DNA from: Sphingomonas bacterium
GTDB taxonomy: Bacteria; Pseudomonadota; Alphaproteobacteria; Sphingomonadales; Sphingomonadaceae
Direction of reading: 5' to 3'
Length of the DNA stretch: 61,851 nucleotides
NCBI RefSeq assembly: GCF_028293085.1
Contig: NZ_JAQGLC010000401.1
Location: 1-61,851 of the forward strand
How positions within the stretch are numbered: the stretch's first letter is position 1; every line of letters starts with the position of its first letter. This document shows, piece by piece, positions 9,427 through 16,300 of this stretch. The position numbers and the translations under genes are program-made. The notes under the pieces are model-generated. The model did not search any database. It was not told the DNA's origin and saw nothing but the letters and a program-made list of their open reading frames with translations.

Positions 9427-11766
9427 GTGGCAGTCATCAGCGAGGATGTTTTCAGCGGACCCTATGACGGCGACGGTGTTGTCGCGGGGTTTCCGTTCAC
9501 CTTCTCGATCCTGACCGCGACCGATATCGGCGTCTATGTCGACGGCGTTCGCAAGATCAACCTGACCGACTACAACGTCACCTTCGACGCGATCAGCGGG
9601 ACCGTGAATTTCAACATCGCGCCGGCAGACGGGACCGTGGTCCTGCTGAAGTCGGAACCGGATTTCCTGCAAACCAGCGAGTTCGCGAATCAGGGCGCCT
9701 ACAACCTATCGACCATCAACACGATCAACCGGCGGCAGGCGATCCGGGAAATCGTGCTGAAGGATGGCGTTGATCGCGCGCTGAAGGTGCCGCTGGGGGA
9801 AGAGGCGTCGGCGCTACCATCGCTCGCGGATCTGGATGGCAAGGTTCTGGGTGTCGTTGGCGGCGCATTTGTTGGCGTGCCGAACGATGCTGTCGATGTC
9901 GCTGCGGCGGTGATCTCGGCGGAGACGGCCCGCGACGCGGCCGAAGATTTTTCGATCTTGACCGGAGAGGATGCCGTGCAAACCGCGCTGGACGTGATCG
10001 CGGCCAATGCAGCGGTGGCCCTTCTTCCCCACCGTTATTCCAAAACACAGGACGCCACGATCACGTCAGACGCGACGCTGAATGTGGACACTGATCTTTC
10101 AGTGCCAATCGCTGCCAACGCTCTCGTACGAATTACGGGAAAGATTTACTTCACGACCACCGCGGCGGCCGATTTCAAATGGCGACATACCGGCCCCGCC
10201 TCGCCCACGAAAGTCCGTGTCCAGCATGCGACGATCGCGGCCGGTGACACCGCCTATAGCAACATCGCGATCGATACGGCATTCAGCACCGCCGACATTG
10301 CCGTTACGGGAGCCGCAGGCACCGGATGGGTCGAAATCGATGCAGTGATCGCCAACGGCGTCAATGCCGGGAACTTCGGCATTTCCTGGTCGCAGAACAC
10401 GTCGGACGCCAGCAATACGACAGTCGAGGCGGGCAGCTATCTTGAGGCGACCCCATTGCCCACGCCGCTGGAAATAGCGTTTTCAGCTACCGCCATCGCC
10501 AAGCTCGGCGACTTCACCGCGAGTTCGTTCGCCGGCCACACCTTCGCATCTGCGGAAGGGGGCGTGAACGGAAACAGCCACATCGAAGTCATGGCCCGGG
10601 GTATAACTCTTTTCGCGCAGCTCTATGCGGGCAGCTATACATTGCAGATCGATGGCGGGGCGCCGAGCACGATTACAGCACCTGCCGGCTGGTCGTTCGT
10701 GCCTCTGTTCCAGAACCAGCCCGAGGCGCTGTACCGGGTCAAATTGACCGGCCCCACCATCGAAAATGTCATCACATTCAGATTGGCCGGGGCGGCACCC
10801 CTGTTTTCCCGGCCATCCGATATCCCGAGTTATTACCGCATCGGTGACGCTGCATATTCCGGGTATATCGCGGCCGAGGGCGTCAAGGTCATCCAGACTT
10901 TCTTTGGCGCCGGGAATCCGAACCATTATTATTGGGAGCAACCGAGCGGCGCTGGGCTCAGGTTCCGGGCAACTACGACGTCCGTCCGCATCTGGACCTA
11001 TAACGGCCTGAGCCCGATGGTGTTGTTGCAGGACGGCGTTCAGGTCGGGGGCATCATCACGCCCCCCGCCACCACGGGTTACGACATTGTCACCCTGGCG
11101 ACGGGGCTGAGCGGAACGCATGATTATGAAATTCGCCCGATCTGGATCGGCGTACCGATCTTCATCTATGCGCTGTTGGTCGACACGCTGTCCGCCACGG
11201 CGCAAACGCCAAAGGCAGTCGATGCCTATTACGGCGACAGCATCGTCCAGGGCAATGTGCTGATCTCAGCCGGCGTAACCGATGCGCGGGTGATGGACGC
11301 CTTTATCCTCGCCAATGCCACCGGGCGCGCCTCGATCCGGGTCGGCGCGTCGGGCGCCAAGGTGTCGACCGCCCTGAAGACTGGAACCGCCGCGATTACG
11401 GGGCTCGCCTCGGTTCCAACGAGAGTCGTCTCCTGCGGCGGCGTCAACGACATGATCCAGGCCGTTCCGGTCGCCACTTTCCAGGCGGACTATCAGACGA
11501 TGCTGTCCAGTCTGCGCACCGGATTGCCGAGCGCAAAAATCTATGCCCGCGGCATCCTGCCGGTCGGCACCACCGTCGCCAACTATGCGACGCGCTCGAC
11601 CTATAACGCGGCAATCGCGGCGGCGGTGACGGCACTCGCCGATGCGAATATCGTCTATCGCAATACCGATGGCTGGATCACTCCGGCGACGGATACGATC
11701 GACGGGCTTCATCCGAACGCCGCCGGCTATGCGAAGATCGCGGCTGCGATGCAGCTGGTATTGTGA
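9427..11766 (+). CDS. Tail fibre / receptor-binding protein with C-terminal SGNH esterase domain
   Basis: This 779-residue protein starts with GTG behind a strong site (AGGAGG, five bases away). Residues 1-110 resemble the virion-binding domain of T7-type tail fibres (VFSGPYDGDGVVAGFPFTF, DIGVYVDGVRK). The middle is beta-rich. From about residue 600 it is an SGNH hydrolase: GDS with Ser605, GGVND at 671-675, and DGLHPN at 759-764, giving a Ser605-Asp759-His762 triad. It most likely deacylates a surface polysaccharide during adsorption. It stands alone after an 80-base gap, in the place of T7 gene 17. Confidence 0.8.
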   Translation: MAVISEDVFSGPYDGDGVVAGFPFTFSILTATDIGVYVDGVRKINLTDYNVTFDAISGTVNFNIAPADGTVVLLKSEPDFLQTSEFANQGAYNLSTINTINRRQAIREIVLKDGVDRALKVPLGEEASALPSLADLDGKVLGVVGGAFVGVPNDAVDVAAAVISAETARDAAEDFSILTGEDAVQTALDVIAANAAVALLPHRYSKTQDATITSDATLNVDTDLSVPIAANALVRITGKIYFTTTAAADFKWRHTGPASPTKVRVQHATIAAGDTAYSNIAIDTAFSTADIAVTGAAGTGWVEIDAVIANGVNAGNFGISWSQNTSDASNTTVEAGSYLEATPLPTPLEIAFSATAIAKLGDFTASSFAGHTFASAEGGVNGNSHIEVMARGITLFAQLYAGSYTLQIDGGAPSTITAPAGWSFVPLFQNQPEALYRVKLTGPTIENVITFRLAGAAPLFSRPSDIPSYYRIGDAAYSGYIAAEGVKVIQTFFGAGNPNHYYWEQPSGAGLRFRATTTSVRIWTYNGLSPMVLLQDGVQVGGIITPPATTGYDIVTLATGLSGTHDYEIRPIWIGVPIFIYALLVDTLSATAQTPKAVDAYYGDSIVQGNVLISAGVTDARVMDAFILANATGRASIRVGASGAKVSTALKTGTAAITGLASVPTRVVSCGGVNDMIQAVPVATFQADYQTMLSSLRTGLPSAKIYARGILPVGTTVANYATRSTYNAAIAAAVTALADANIVYRNTDGWITPATDTIDGLHPNAAGYAKIAAAMQLVL

Positions 11767-11769
11767 CGG

Positions 11770-11958
11770 TTACGGCGCCCAATTCGCCCCTTGGCAAGCG
11801 CCGCACTCGTGCGTGCCCTTGGGTACCGGGACTTCGCCGCAGCACTCGCACAGGCCAGCGGCGCGGCGTTCCGCAGCCTGCTCGCGGAACTCGCGATGGT
11901 CGCGGCGAAGGGCGCGAAACACGCGCAACGGGGCGTAAAATATCGTTCCCAACGTCAT
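11770..11958 (-). CDS. Small cysteine-rich zinc-finger-like protein
   Basis: This is a 62-residue basic protein. It has a helical N-terminal half (FRALRRDHREFREQAAERR) and a C-terminal cysteine cluster, CECC at 37-40 and CGAC at 52-55, typical of a small zinc ribbon. The start at 11958 is supported by a textbook ribosome-binding site (ATAGGAGGCGAGTAGCG before ATG) lying inside the last codons of the upstream minus-strand gene. The two genes therefore form a small operon. It runs convergently into the tail-fibre stop. Function is unknown; nucleic-acid binding is plausible. Confidence 0.65.
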   Translation of the reverse strand: MTLGTIFYAPLRVFRALRRDHREFREQAAERRAAGLCECCGEVPVPKGTHECGACQGANWAP

Positions 11959-11960
11959 CG

Positions 11961-12173
11961 CTACTCGCCTCCTATATCCAGCCGCTCGCGCTGGGAGCTG
12001 ATCTTCCGTGCCGCACGACGCCGCCTATTCCTGCTGAAAAACGGGGATCGGCCACTTTGCCGCCAGCGCACGGTCATCACGGCCACGGCGGGGGCGAGGA
12101 TGAAGGCCAGCGCGATCACCGTCATGGCGAGCGGCGACATGGCCGATGTCGTTCCCGTCGGTTCGAAGCTCAT
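11961..12173 (-). CDS. Small single-pass membrane protein
   Basis: This 70-residue protein has one membrane helix (MTVIALAFILAPAVAVMTV, about residues 17-35) followed by a strongly basic tail (FFSRNRRRRAARK). Charge distribution suggests the tail faces the cytoplasm. Its last codons contain the ribosome-binding site of the following zinc-finger-like gene, which supports translation of both. It lies antisense to the phage late operon between tail fibre and lysis genes. Start choice is uncertain because no clear Shine-Dalgarno precedes 12173. Confidence 0.45.
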   Translation of the reverse strand: MSFEPTGTTSAMSPLAMTVIALAFILAPAVAVMTVRWRQSGRSPFFSRNRRRRAARKISSQRERLDIGGE

Positions 12174-12312
12174 GTGTCTGATCTGCGCATGGGCCAGACA
12201 TATGCCGCGCGCCGCCTCGGGTCCAGCAGGATCGCTGTCGCCCTCTCTGGCAAGGGGGAGCGGGCGTGCCATGTTTCTTGACCTCCCCGAAAAATACGGA
12301 GTGCTCAGCGTT

Positions 12313-12696
12313 ATGTCGCCGCCCATAGAACCGCGCGATATCGACGACGCACTGACCGTGCCAGCCCATGGTGCCGAGGCGATGACGGTCCAGATCCTTG
12401 CCCAGATCAGGGACAGCTTGTCTGCGATCAATCGGAAGCAGGACACGATCAGCAAGGACGTGGGCGAGGCCTCGGTCCGGATCGCGCGGCTCGAGGAGCG
12501 CAACGAGCGGGTCAACAGGATCGAAGCGGCGGTTCAATCGCTCGACGCCCGCGTCGACGTGCTGCTGAAGGACAAGGATCGCCGCGACGGCGCGACCGGG
12601 ATCGTCGGCGTCATCATGAAAAGCCCGACGCTCGGCTGGCTGGTCGGGGCAGTGATCACCGCATGGGCGGTACTGACAGGAAAGGTTCACGTATGA
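12313..12696 (+). CDS. Phage membrane-anchored coiled-coil protein of the lysis cassette
   Basis: This is a 127-residue protein. A central coiled coil (about residues 30-85, including VRIARLEERNERVNRIEAAV) leads to one C-terminal membrane helix (GWLVGAVITAWAVLTGKV). A GGAG lies about 11 bases before the ATG at 12313; the longer upstream open frame overlaps antisense genes and is not protein-like. The stop overlaps the endolysin start (GTATGA). Similar tail-anchored proteins precede endolysins in many phages, and a lysis-control or holin-like role is possible. Confidence 0.6.
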   Translation: MSPPIEPRDIDDALTVPAHGAEAMTVQILAQIRDSLSAINRKQDTISKDVGEASVRIARLEERNERVNRIEAAVQSLDARVDVLLKDKDRRDGATGIVGVIMKSPTLGWLVGAVITAWAVLTGKVHV

Positions 12697-13136
12697 CCCC
12701 GAGCAAAACCTGCATCGACAATGTGAAGCGTTTCGAGGGCTGCGAGCTCACGGCCTATCCGGACCCTGGCAGCGGCGGTGATCCGTGGACGATCGGATTC
12801 GGCGCCACAGGGCCGGGGATCAAGCGCGGCGTCGTCTGGACGCAGCAGCAGGCGAACGACCGTCTGGCGGCTGACGTGGCGCGTTTCGGCGAGCAAGTCG
12901 CGGCGATGCTCGACGGCGCGCCGACAACGCAGGGCCAGTTCGACGCCATGACGAGCTTCGCGTTCAACGTCGGCGCCCGCAATCTCGCGACCAGCACCCT
13001 CCTGCGCATGCACCGGTCGCGCGACTATGACGGTGCGGTCGGCCAATTCCTGCGCTGGAACAAGGCCGCGGGCAAGGTGATGAACGGGCTGACGACGCGG
13101 CGCGAGGCCGAGGCCGCGATCTACCGGGGCGGGTGA
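12693..13136 (+). CDS. Phage endolysin, GH24 lysozyme
   Basis: This 147-residue muramidase of the T4/P21 lysozyme type cleaves the MurNAc-GlcNAc bond at lysis. The catalytic core is visible: Glu15 in KRFEGCEL, Asp24 nine residues later, and Thr33 in DPWTIGFG. Later family marks are FDAMTSFAFNVG and FLRWNKAAGKVMNGLTTRR. There is no clear signal-arrest-release helix at the N-terminus, so release should depend on a holin. The ATG at 12693 has AGGAAAGG upstream and overlaps the preceding stop. Confidence 0.9.
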   Translation: MTPSKTCIDNVKRFEGCELTAYPDPGSGGDPWTIGFGATGPGIKRGVVWTQQQANDRLAADVARFGEQVAAMLDGAPTTQGQFDAMTSFAFNVGARNLATSTLLRMHRSRDYDGAVGQFLRWNKAAGKVMNGLTTRREAEAAIYRGG

Positions 13137-13369
13137 TGACCAACGAACTCCGCGTGATCACGGCCGAGCCACCGGGCGAGGGCGTGATCGACCTCCTTGA
13201 GGCTGCGCTTGAGCGTGCGAAGAAACGCGAGATTTCATCGATCGCCCTCGCGCTTGTCGATCGCGACGGGTGCTGCGAATCCGGATGGTCCTTCGCGCCA
13301 TCTCAGACAATCCTTGTCGGCGCGATCTCCCGGCTGCTGCATCGATATAATCTAAGGTGCGACGAATGA
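13136..13369 (+). CDS. Small conserved-looking phage protein
   Basis: This 77-residue protein starts at the ATGA overlap with the endolysin stop. It has an amphipathic helix (DLLEAALERAKKREISSIAL) followed by a short strand region with DRDGCCESGW. The layout resembles small proteins that accompany phage lysis genes, but no function can be assigned. Coupled translation with the endolysin argues that it is a real gene. Confidence 0.55.
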   Translation: MTNELRVITAEPPGEGVIDLLEAALERAKKREISSIALALVDRDGCCESGWSFAPSQTILVGAISRLLHRYNLRCDE

Positions 13370-13409
13370 CCGACCGCGCGACGGATTCCGCATTGTATTG
13401 GAGCTGCTG

Positions 13410-13700
13410 ATGTCGCTCACCAACTTCCTTCGCGGGATCGGCGGCGAATTCGAGATTGGCCGCGTGCTGCTGACCAGTGCCGGCGCGGCCGCGATCTTCA
13501 CACCCATCGGCTTTCAGGCATGGGACATGGCGAAGGGCGGCCATTTCGATGTCACGGCATGGTGCATCGCCTACCCGGGCGGGCTCGCGGCGCTGGTGAG
13601 CGCCGGCATCCTCGGTATCGGCAGCAAGGACAAGAGCGTCGCGACGGCGATCCAGACACGAGACGGAACGGCCGCGCCGGCAACGGAGCAAGGATCATGA
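13410..13700 (+). CDS. Holin-like small membrane protein
   Basis: This is a 96-residue protein with two hydrophobic segments, VLLTSAGAAAIFTPIGFQAW (about 19-38) and VTAWCIAYPGGLAALVSAGI (about 48-67). A polar tail rich in Thr, Ala and Gly follows. GGAG lies six bases before ATG 13410. Position between endolysin and spanins, small size and two membrane segments fit a class II-type holin. Families at this place in alphaproteobacterial prophages are diverse, so the name is by context. Confidence 0.55.
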   Translation: MSLTNFLRGIGGEFEIGRVLLTSAGAAAIFTPIGFQAWDMAKGGHFDVTAWCIAYPGGLAALVSAGILGIGSKDKSVATAIQTRDGTAAPATEQGS

Positions 13701-13722
13701 CAACGCGCATGGAGGCGAAGTG

Positions 13723-14097
13723 ATGTTCGGTCTGGAAAAAACTGCAGCGCGCGTCGTCGCCGGCATAGCGATCGTCGCCGTGATCGCGCTGCTGCTGTTC
13801 CTGCATAGCTGCCAGCAGGAGCGGACGGCGAAGGTCGAAGCGAAACTGGCGACAAGCCAGGCCGCAGCGGCATCGGCAAGCGGCCATGATGCGGTCCAGT
13901 CGGTGGGCAACGTCATGGGGAACGAGCAGGCGACAGATACCATCACCACGGAGAACGGGAATGTCATCGATAATGCGAAGGGCGCGACTGTCGCCGTGGA
14001 CCCCGCTGTTCGCAGCGCTGGCCTTGTCAGCCTGTGTCGGCGGAAATCCTATCGTGATAGCCACACCGCCTGCGTGCAGCAGCCTGCTCCCCGATGA
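13723..14097 (+). CDS. Rz: i-spanin, Rz-like
   Basis: This 124-residue inner-membrane spanin candidate has an N-terminal membrane anchor (VVAGIAIVAVIALLLFLHSC, about 11-30). A helical periplasmic stretch (QQERTAKVEAKLATSQAAAA) follows, then a variable tail. GGAGG precedes ATG 13723 by seven bases. Its 3' half overlaps, in another frame, a lipoprotein gene that begins at 13961, the classic Rz/Rz1 nested arrangement. It would pair with that lipoprotein to fuse inner and outer membranes after endolysin action. Confidence 0.7.
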   Translation: MFGLEKTAARVVAGIAIVAVIALLLFLHSCQQERTAKVEAKLATSQAAAASASGHDAVQSVGNVMGNEQATDTITTENGNVIDNAKGATVAVDPAVRSAGLVSLCRRKSYRDSHTACVQQPAPR

Positions 14098-14302
14098 GTG
14101 GCTGAAGGGCGTCCCGAGCGCTGATGTCGAGCACGATGGCGCGACGGTGGGCGACTGGATCAAGTTCGGCGACGCGCAGACCGGCCAGCTCGACAAGGCG
14201 AACGATCATTATGTGTCTGGCGTCGGCATCGTCCAGCGTTGCGAGGCGCGGGATGCGGCGGCGGTGAAGAAAGCCAGGCCGAAGTTTCTCGGGATTTTCT
14301 GA
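13961..14302 (+). CDS. Rz1: o-spanin lipoprotein, Rz1-like, overlapping Rz
   Basis: This is a 113-residue protein in a frame offset from Rz, starting at 13961 (or 13973). GGAG lies about nine bases upstream. The signal peptide (MRRARLSPWTPLFAALALSA) ends in the lipobox LSAC with Cys25, predicting an outer-membrane lipoprotein. About 137 bases are shared with the Rz gene. The mature part is longer than lambda Rz1 and less proline-rich, so it is a distant member at best. Location and overlap are the main support. Confidence 0.7.
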   Translation: MSSIMRRARLSPWTPLFAALALSACVGGNPIVIATPPACSSLLPDEWLKGVPSADVEHDGATVGDWIKFGDAQTGQLDKANDHYVSGVGIVQRCEARDAAAVKKARPKFLGIF

Positions 14303-14338
14303 CTCGCGAATCGTTCGCGTTCCACTCCACATGGAACA

Positions 14339-14638
14339 ATGTCCGAATCGGAACCCGCCCCGCTCGACCGCCCGCTTGCTGAACTGATCGGCCATCATCT
14401 AGAGATCGCGACGCGCTGCAAATGCACGAGGGTGGTAGTCTTCTCGCCTGAATCGCTGGTCCAGAAGCTCGGCCAGGCCGTCACCCTGCGCAGTGCAGCG
14501 GCGCGCCTGATCTGCCGCACCTGTCGAGAACGCCCGAGGTTGCTGGTCTCGCGAGACTATCCGACCAGCGAAGGGAGAGACAGGCGCGTTAACCCGGCTC
14601 CATTGCCTGAATGGGTGGTGGGGTTGCTGGAGAGGTAG
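14339..14638 (+). CDS. Small phage protein with two-CxxC-like zinc knuckle
   Basis: This is a 99-residue protein. CKC at about residues 27-29 and CRTC near 59-62 flank a region of strand and helix (VVVFSPESLVQKLGQAVTLR). This spacing resembles small zinc-ribbon proteins common in sphingomonad phage and plasmid DNA. It ends 4 bases before the last minus-strand early gene, so the two operons converge here without a visible strong terminator. Function is unknown. Confidence 0.55.
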   Translation: MSESEPAPLDRPLAELIGHHLEIATRCKCTRVVVFSPESLVQKLGQAVTLRSAAARLICRTCRERPRLLVSRDYPTSEGRDRRVNPAPLPEWVVGLLER

Positions 14639-14642
14639 GCCA

Positions 14643-14789
14643 TCACCCCTCCCCCGATCCGCTGCGCACACGCCGCGCCAGAGCCTCAAGCTGATCGGCA
14701 AGGCGCTGGCGGATAGTCGTCTTGGGCGGCGCGTTTCCCTGCGCAAAGAGGTTCTGCGATTGCCGCTCGTGCCCTTGGTTCTGGCCCAT
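14643..14789 (-). CDS. Very small phage early protein
   Basis: This 48-residue polar protein has one helix (RQRLADQLEALARRV). It starts at ATG 14789 inside a TGATG overlap with the preceding minus-strand gene. A GGGGGAGGGG stretch four to thirteen bases upstream can serve as the ribosome-binding site. Translational coupling with the gene before it is the main support. Confidence 0.45.
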   Translation of the reverse strand: MGQNQGHERQSQNLFAQGNAPPKTTIRQRLADQLEALARRVRSGSGEG

Positions 14790-15037
14790 CACCCCTCCCC
14801 CGAGCTTGGCGCAGGGGAGAGGGCTGCGTCGGGCGGAAAGTCGGTCATTTCGCCTTCCTGCCCCTCCTTTGCGAAGGCCGCCCAGTTCATTGGCTGCCAA
14901 CGCCAGCCTTTAGGCTCGCTCCCCCATGGGATGGCCTTCCAACACGCTCCGTCTGCTTCCCAAAGCAGTCCGTCTGGCAGGTTGTCGAGCGTGATCGGGA
15001 CCGTGATTGTCGTGTACTCGATCATCTCGTTTCGCAT
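14789..15037 (-). CDS. Small phage early protein
   Basis: This 82-residue protein has an N-terminal strand region (YTTITVPITLDNLPDGLLW) and several Trp residues (GWRWQPMNW). Three ATGs stand in a row at 15043, 15040 and 15037. GGAG is only one base before the first, so the third gives the best spacing. The start region overlaps the stop of the preceding gene and the stop overlaps the next start. No family recognised. Confidence 0.5.
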   Translation of the reverse strand: MRNEMIEYTTITVPITLDNLPDGLLWEADGACWKAIPWGSEPKGWRWQPMNWAAFAKEGQEGEMTDFPPDAALSPAPSSGEG

Positions 15038-15039
15038 CA

Positions 15040-15318
15040 TCATGCTCCGGGGGAGAGGGCTGCGTCGATCATTGCCCGCCATATGCCCACAAAGTCGCCA
15101 GCACCGATCTCAGCGGCCTTGTTCGTGGCGGCGGATATCATCGGACCAGTGGGGTCGCCCATGGCTTCGATCGCGGCGCGGGCGATGATCTCGGCGCATT
15201 CACATGGGGGAAGCCGGCATGGGCTGCCGACGCAGACGCGGACAGGCGACGGCGCATCATCATCATTCCAGCGCTCGACAATCGCCCTCGCAACCCGCTC
15301 GATCATGTCTTCAGCCAT
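15040..15318 (-). CDS. Small phage early protein
   Basis: This 92-residue helical protein begins MAEDMIERVARAIVERW, a start common among small phage proteins of unknown role. CRLPPCEC near the middle could hold a metal. GGAG lies six bases before the second ATG (15318), favouring it over 15324. The 5' end overlaps the stop of a damaged upstream frame at 15311-15313, and the 3' end overlaps the next start. Confidence 0.55.
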   Translation of the reverse strand: MAEDMIERVARAIVERWNDDDAPSPVRVCVGSPCRLPPCECAEIIARAAIEAMGDPTGPMISAATNKAAEIGAGDFVGIWRAMIDAALSPGA

Positions 15319-15556
15319 CCCCATCTCCTACCATAATAACCTTGAAGAACCATGCTGAGCGATCAGGAAGAAGATGCTTGGCGGTGAAGAAGGTTGCCGT
15401 CTCTCCGGCTGTCACACCACTGGTGCAGGTGTCGCGCTCATGGCGGGGCCGCAGCCATGTCCAGATGCGTTCCTCACGCCTCGGACGGGACCCGACATGG
15501 AAAGCCCGCCATCATGACTTCTGCACCTTGCGGCATGGCCCCTCGGTGTATCTCAT
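15311..15556 (-). pseudogene. Possible phage gene with an in-frame TGA
   Basis: One frame reads MRYTEGPCRKVQKS, then TGA at 15512-15514, then 66 sense codons (WRAFHVGSRPRREERIW onward) ending in a TGA that overlaps the downstream ATGGCTGA start. The second part looks protein-like (ERIWTWLRPRHERD, TAKHLLPDRSAWFFK) and its stop fits the overlapping gene pattern of this array, yet it has no good start codon of its own. A single TGG-to-TGA change would explain this. Support is by pattern only. Confidence 0.35.
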
Positions 15557-15591
15557 TACTGCGGGCCGGGCGCTACTCCGGCAAGGGCGAT

Positions 15592-15779
15592 CTATGGGGC
15601 CGCCCTGCCACGTCGGGGTCCGCAAAGCCGGTGGTCCACCCGAACTACTTTCTTCCCGAGGTCGTATACCCTCGCATTTCCCGGTTTCGCATGGTCGCTT
15701 TTCCATGCATCCGCAGCAAACTCTGAATCTCGTTGCCAGACTTTCCCGGCTGTCAGCGCCCTTTCGGCGCGGGTTTCAT
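15592..15779 (-). pseudogene. Possible small phage gene broken by a frameshift in a G run
   Basis: ATG 15779 follows a perfect AGGAGG at a five-base distance, but its frame ends after eight codons (MKPAPKGR). One extra G in the GGG run near 15760 would extend it to about 62 residues (ALTAGKVWQRDSEFAADAW to GPRRGRAAP, stop at 15592). The strong ribosome-binding site and the protein-like second frame suggest a recently broken gene, or a short leader peptide. A sequencing error is equally possible. Confidence 0.35.
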
Positions 15780-15870
15780 GGCGGCCTCCTGTGAGGGAAA
15801 ATCCCTGTACTCCGAAAGTACGATCAGGTTGCGTATCATTTCATGGTCGATTCTACAAGCAATTCTTTCC

Positions 15871-15899
15871 TTGAAGAACCAACGTGCGCGGGGTAAAAG
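15871..15899 (+). promoter_or_regulatory. Promoter-like boxes for the 15906-16016 RNA
   Basis: TTGAAG (15871-15876) and TAAAAG (15894-15899) are separated by exactly 17 bases. Each matches four of six positions of the sigma-70 consensus. They sit just upstream of a compact structured stretch that ends in a strong terminator, on the strand opposite to the surrounding early genes. Confidence 0.4.
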
Positions 15900-15905
15900 G
15901 ACAGC

Positions 15906-16016
15906 ACATCCGAAGCGAGATTCGGGATGTGCCGCCCGCAAGGGTACCGCGAAATGTGGTCGCAAGGGTCCTCTCGCACAGAATGGCCTCTCCTCGCGGA
16001 GAGGCCATTTTCTTTT
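15906..16016 (+). ncRNA. Candidate structured phage small RNA
   Basis: About 110 bases between promoter-like boxes and a terminator fold into consecutive hairpins. First is a 10-bp stem, CACATCCGAA with TTCGGGATGTG (15905-15931, six-base loop, one extra base in the right arm). Then come CCC-GCAA-GGG with a GNRA loop, ACCGC-GAAAT-GTGGT, and finally the terminator. No plus-strand gene is nearby: the late operon ends at 14638. The opposite strand carries an open frame (15753-16046) with a reasonable start site, so a coding explanation is not excluded. The palindromes are better explained by RNA structure. No known RNA family was recognised. Confidence 0.45.
15984..16016 (+). terminator. Strong rho-independent terminator
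   Basis: A perfect 10-bp stem, TGGCCTCTCC and GGAGAGGCCA with loop TCGC, is followed by TTTTCTTTT. The T-run exists only in the plus direction, so it ends a plus-strand transcript. No plus-strand coding gene lies within 1.3 kb upstream. Either the late operon is read through the early genes in antisense to this point, or it ends the small RNA. Confidence 0.8.
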
Positions 16017-16300
16017 CAGCCGGGCGCTCAGGTGGATATTGCTCATCACCGGTCTCCTTTTGGGAGATAGGAGCCTCTTGATTCCAAGGCGAATTTCAGC
16101 TACCAAGATCACACGCGAGGAGGCGTGAGACCCGGGAGGCTAAATCCCGACTCATTCCCAGCCGGAGACCTGGGCTGTGCTAGGGTTTCCCCGCCAGCGG
16201 TTCCCCGTGGATGTGCAAGATCCATTGTGGGGGCCGCTGGTGTCGATTTCAGCCCGGTCCCGCACGGGCCACCCCGCCAAGCATCTTATACCCTTCACGA
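16017..16300. other. Prophage interval without a supported gene
   Basis: Several G/C-rich inverted segments are present (for example CCCGGGAGG with CCCGACTC nearby). A 48-codon GTG-started minus-strand frame begins two bases after the stop of the 16301 gene (VKGIRCLAGWPVRDRAEI). It is weakly protein-like but lacks a ribosome-binding site, so it is not called. Confidence 0.3.

Noticed and set aside
15753..16046. 97-codon minus-strand frame (MSNIHLSARLKRKWPLREER start) with GGAG seven bases upstream
   Set aside because: The start site is acceptable, but the frame runs through the perfect terminator stem and hairpins of the plus-strand RNA and gives arginine-rich text of no known kind. Kept as the main alternative to the small-RNA reading.
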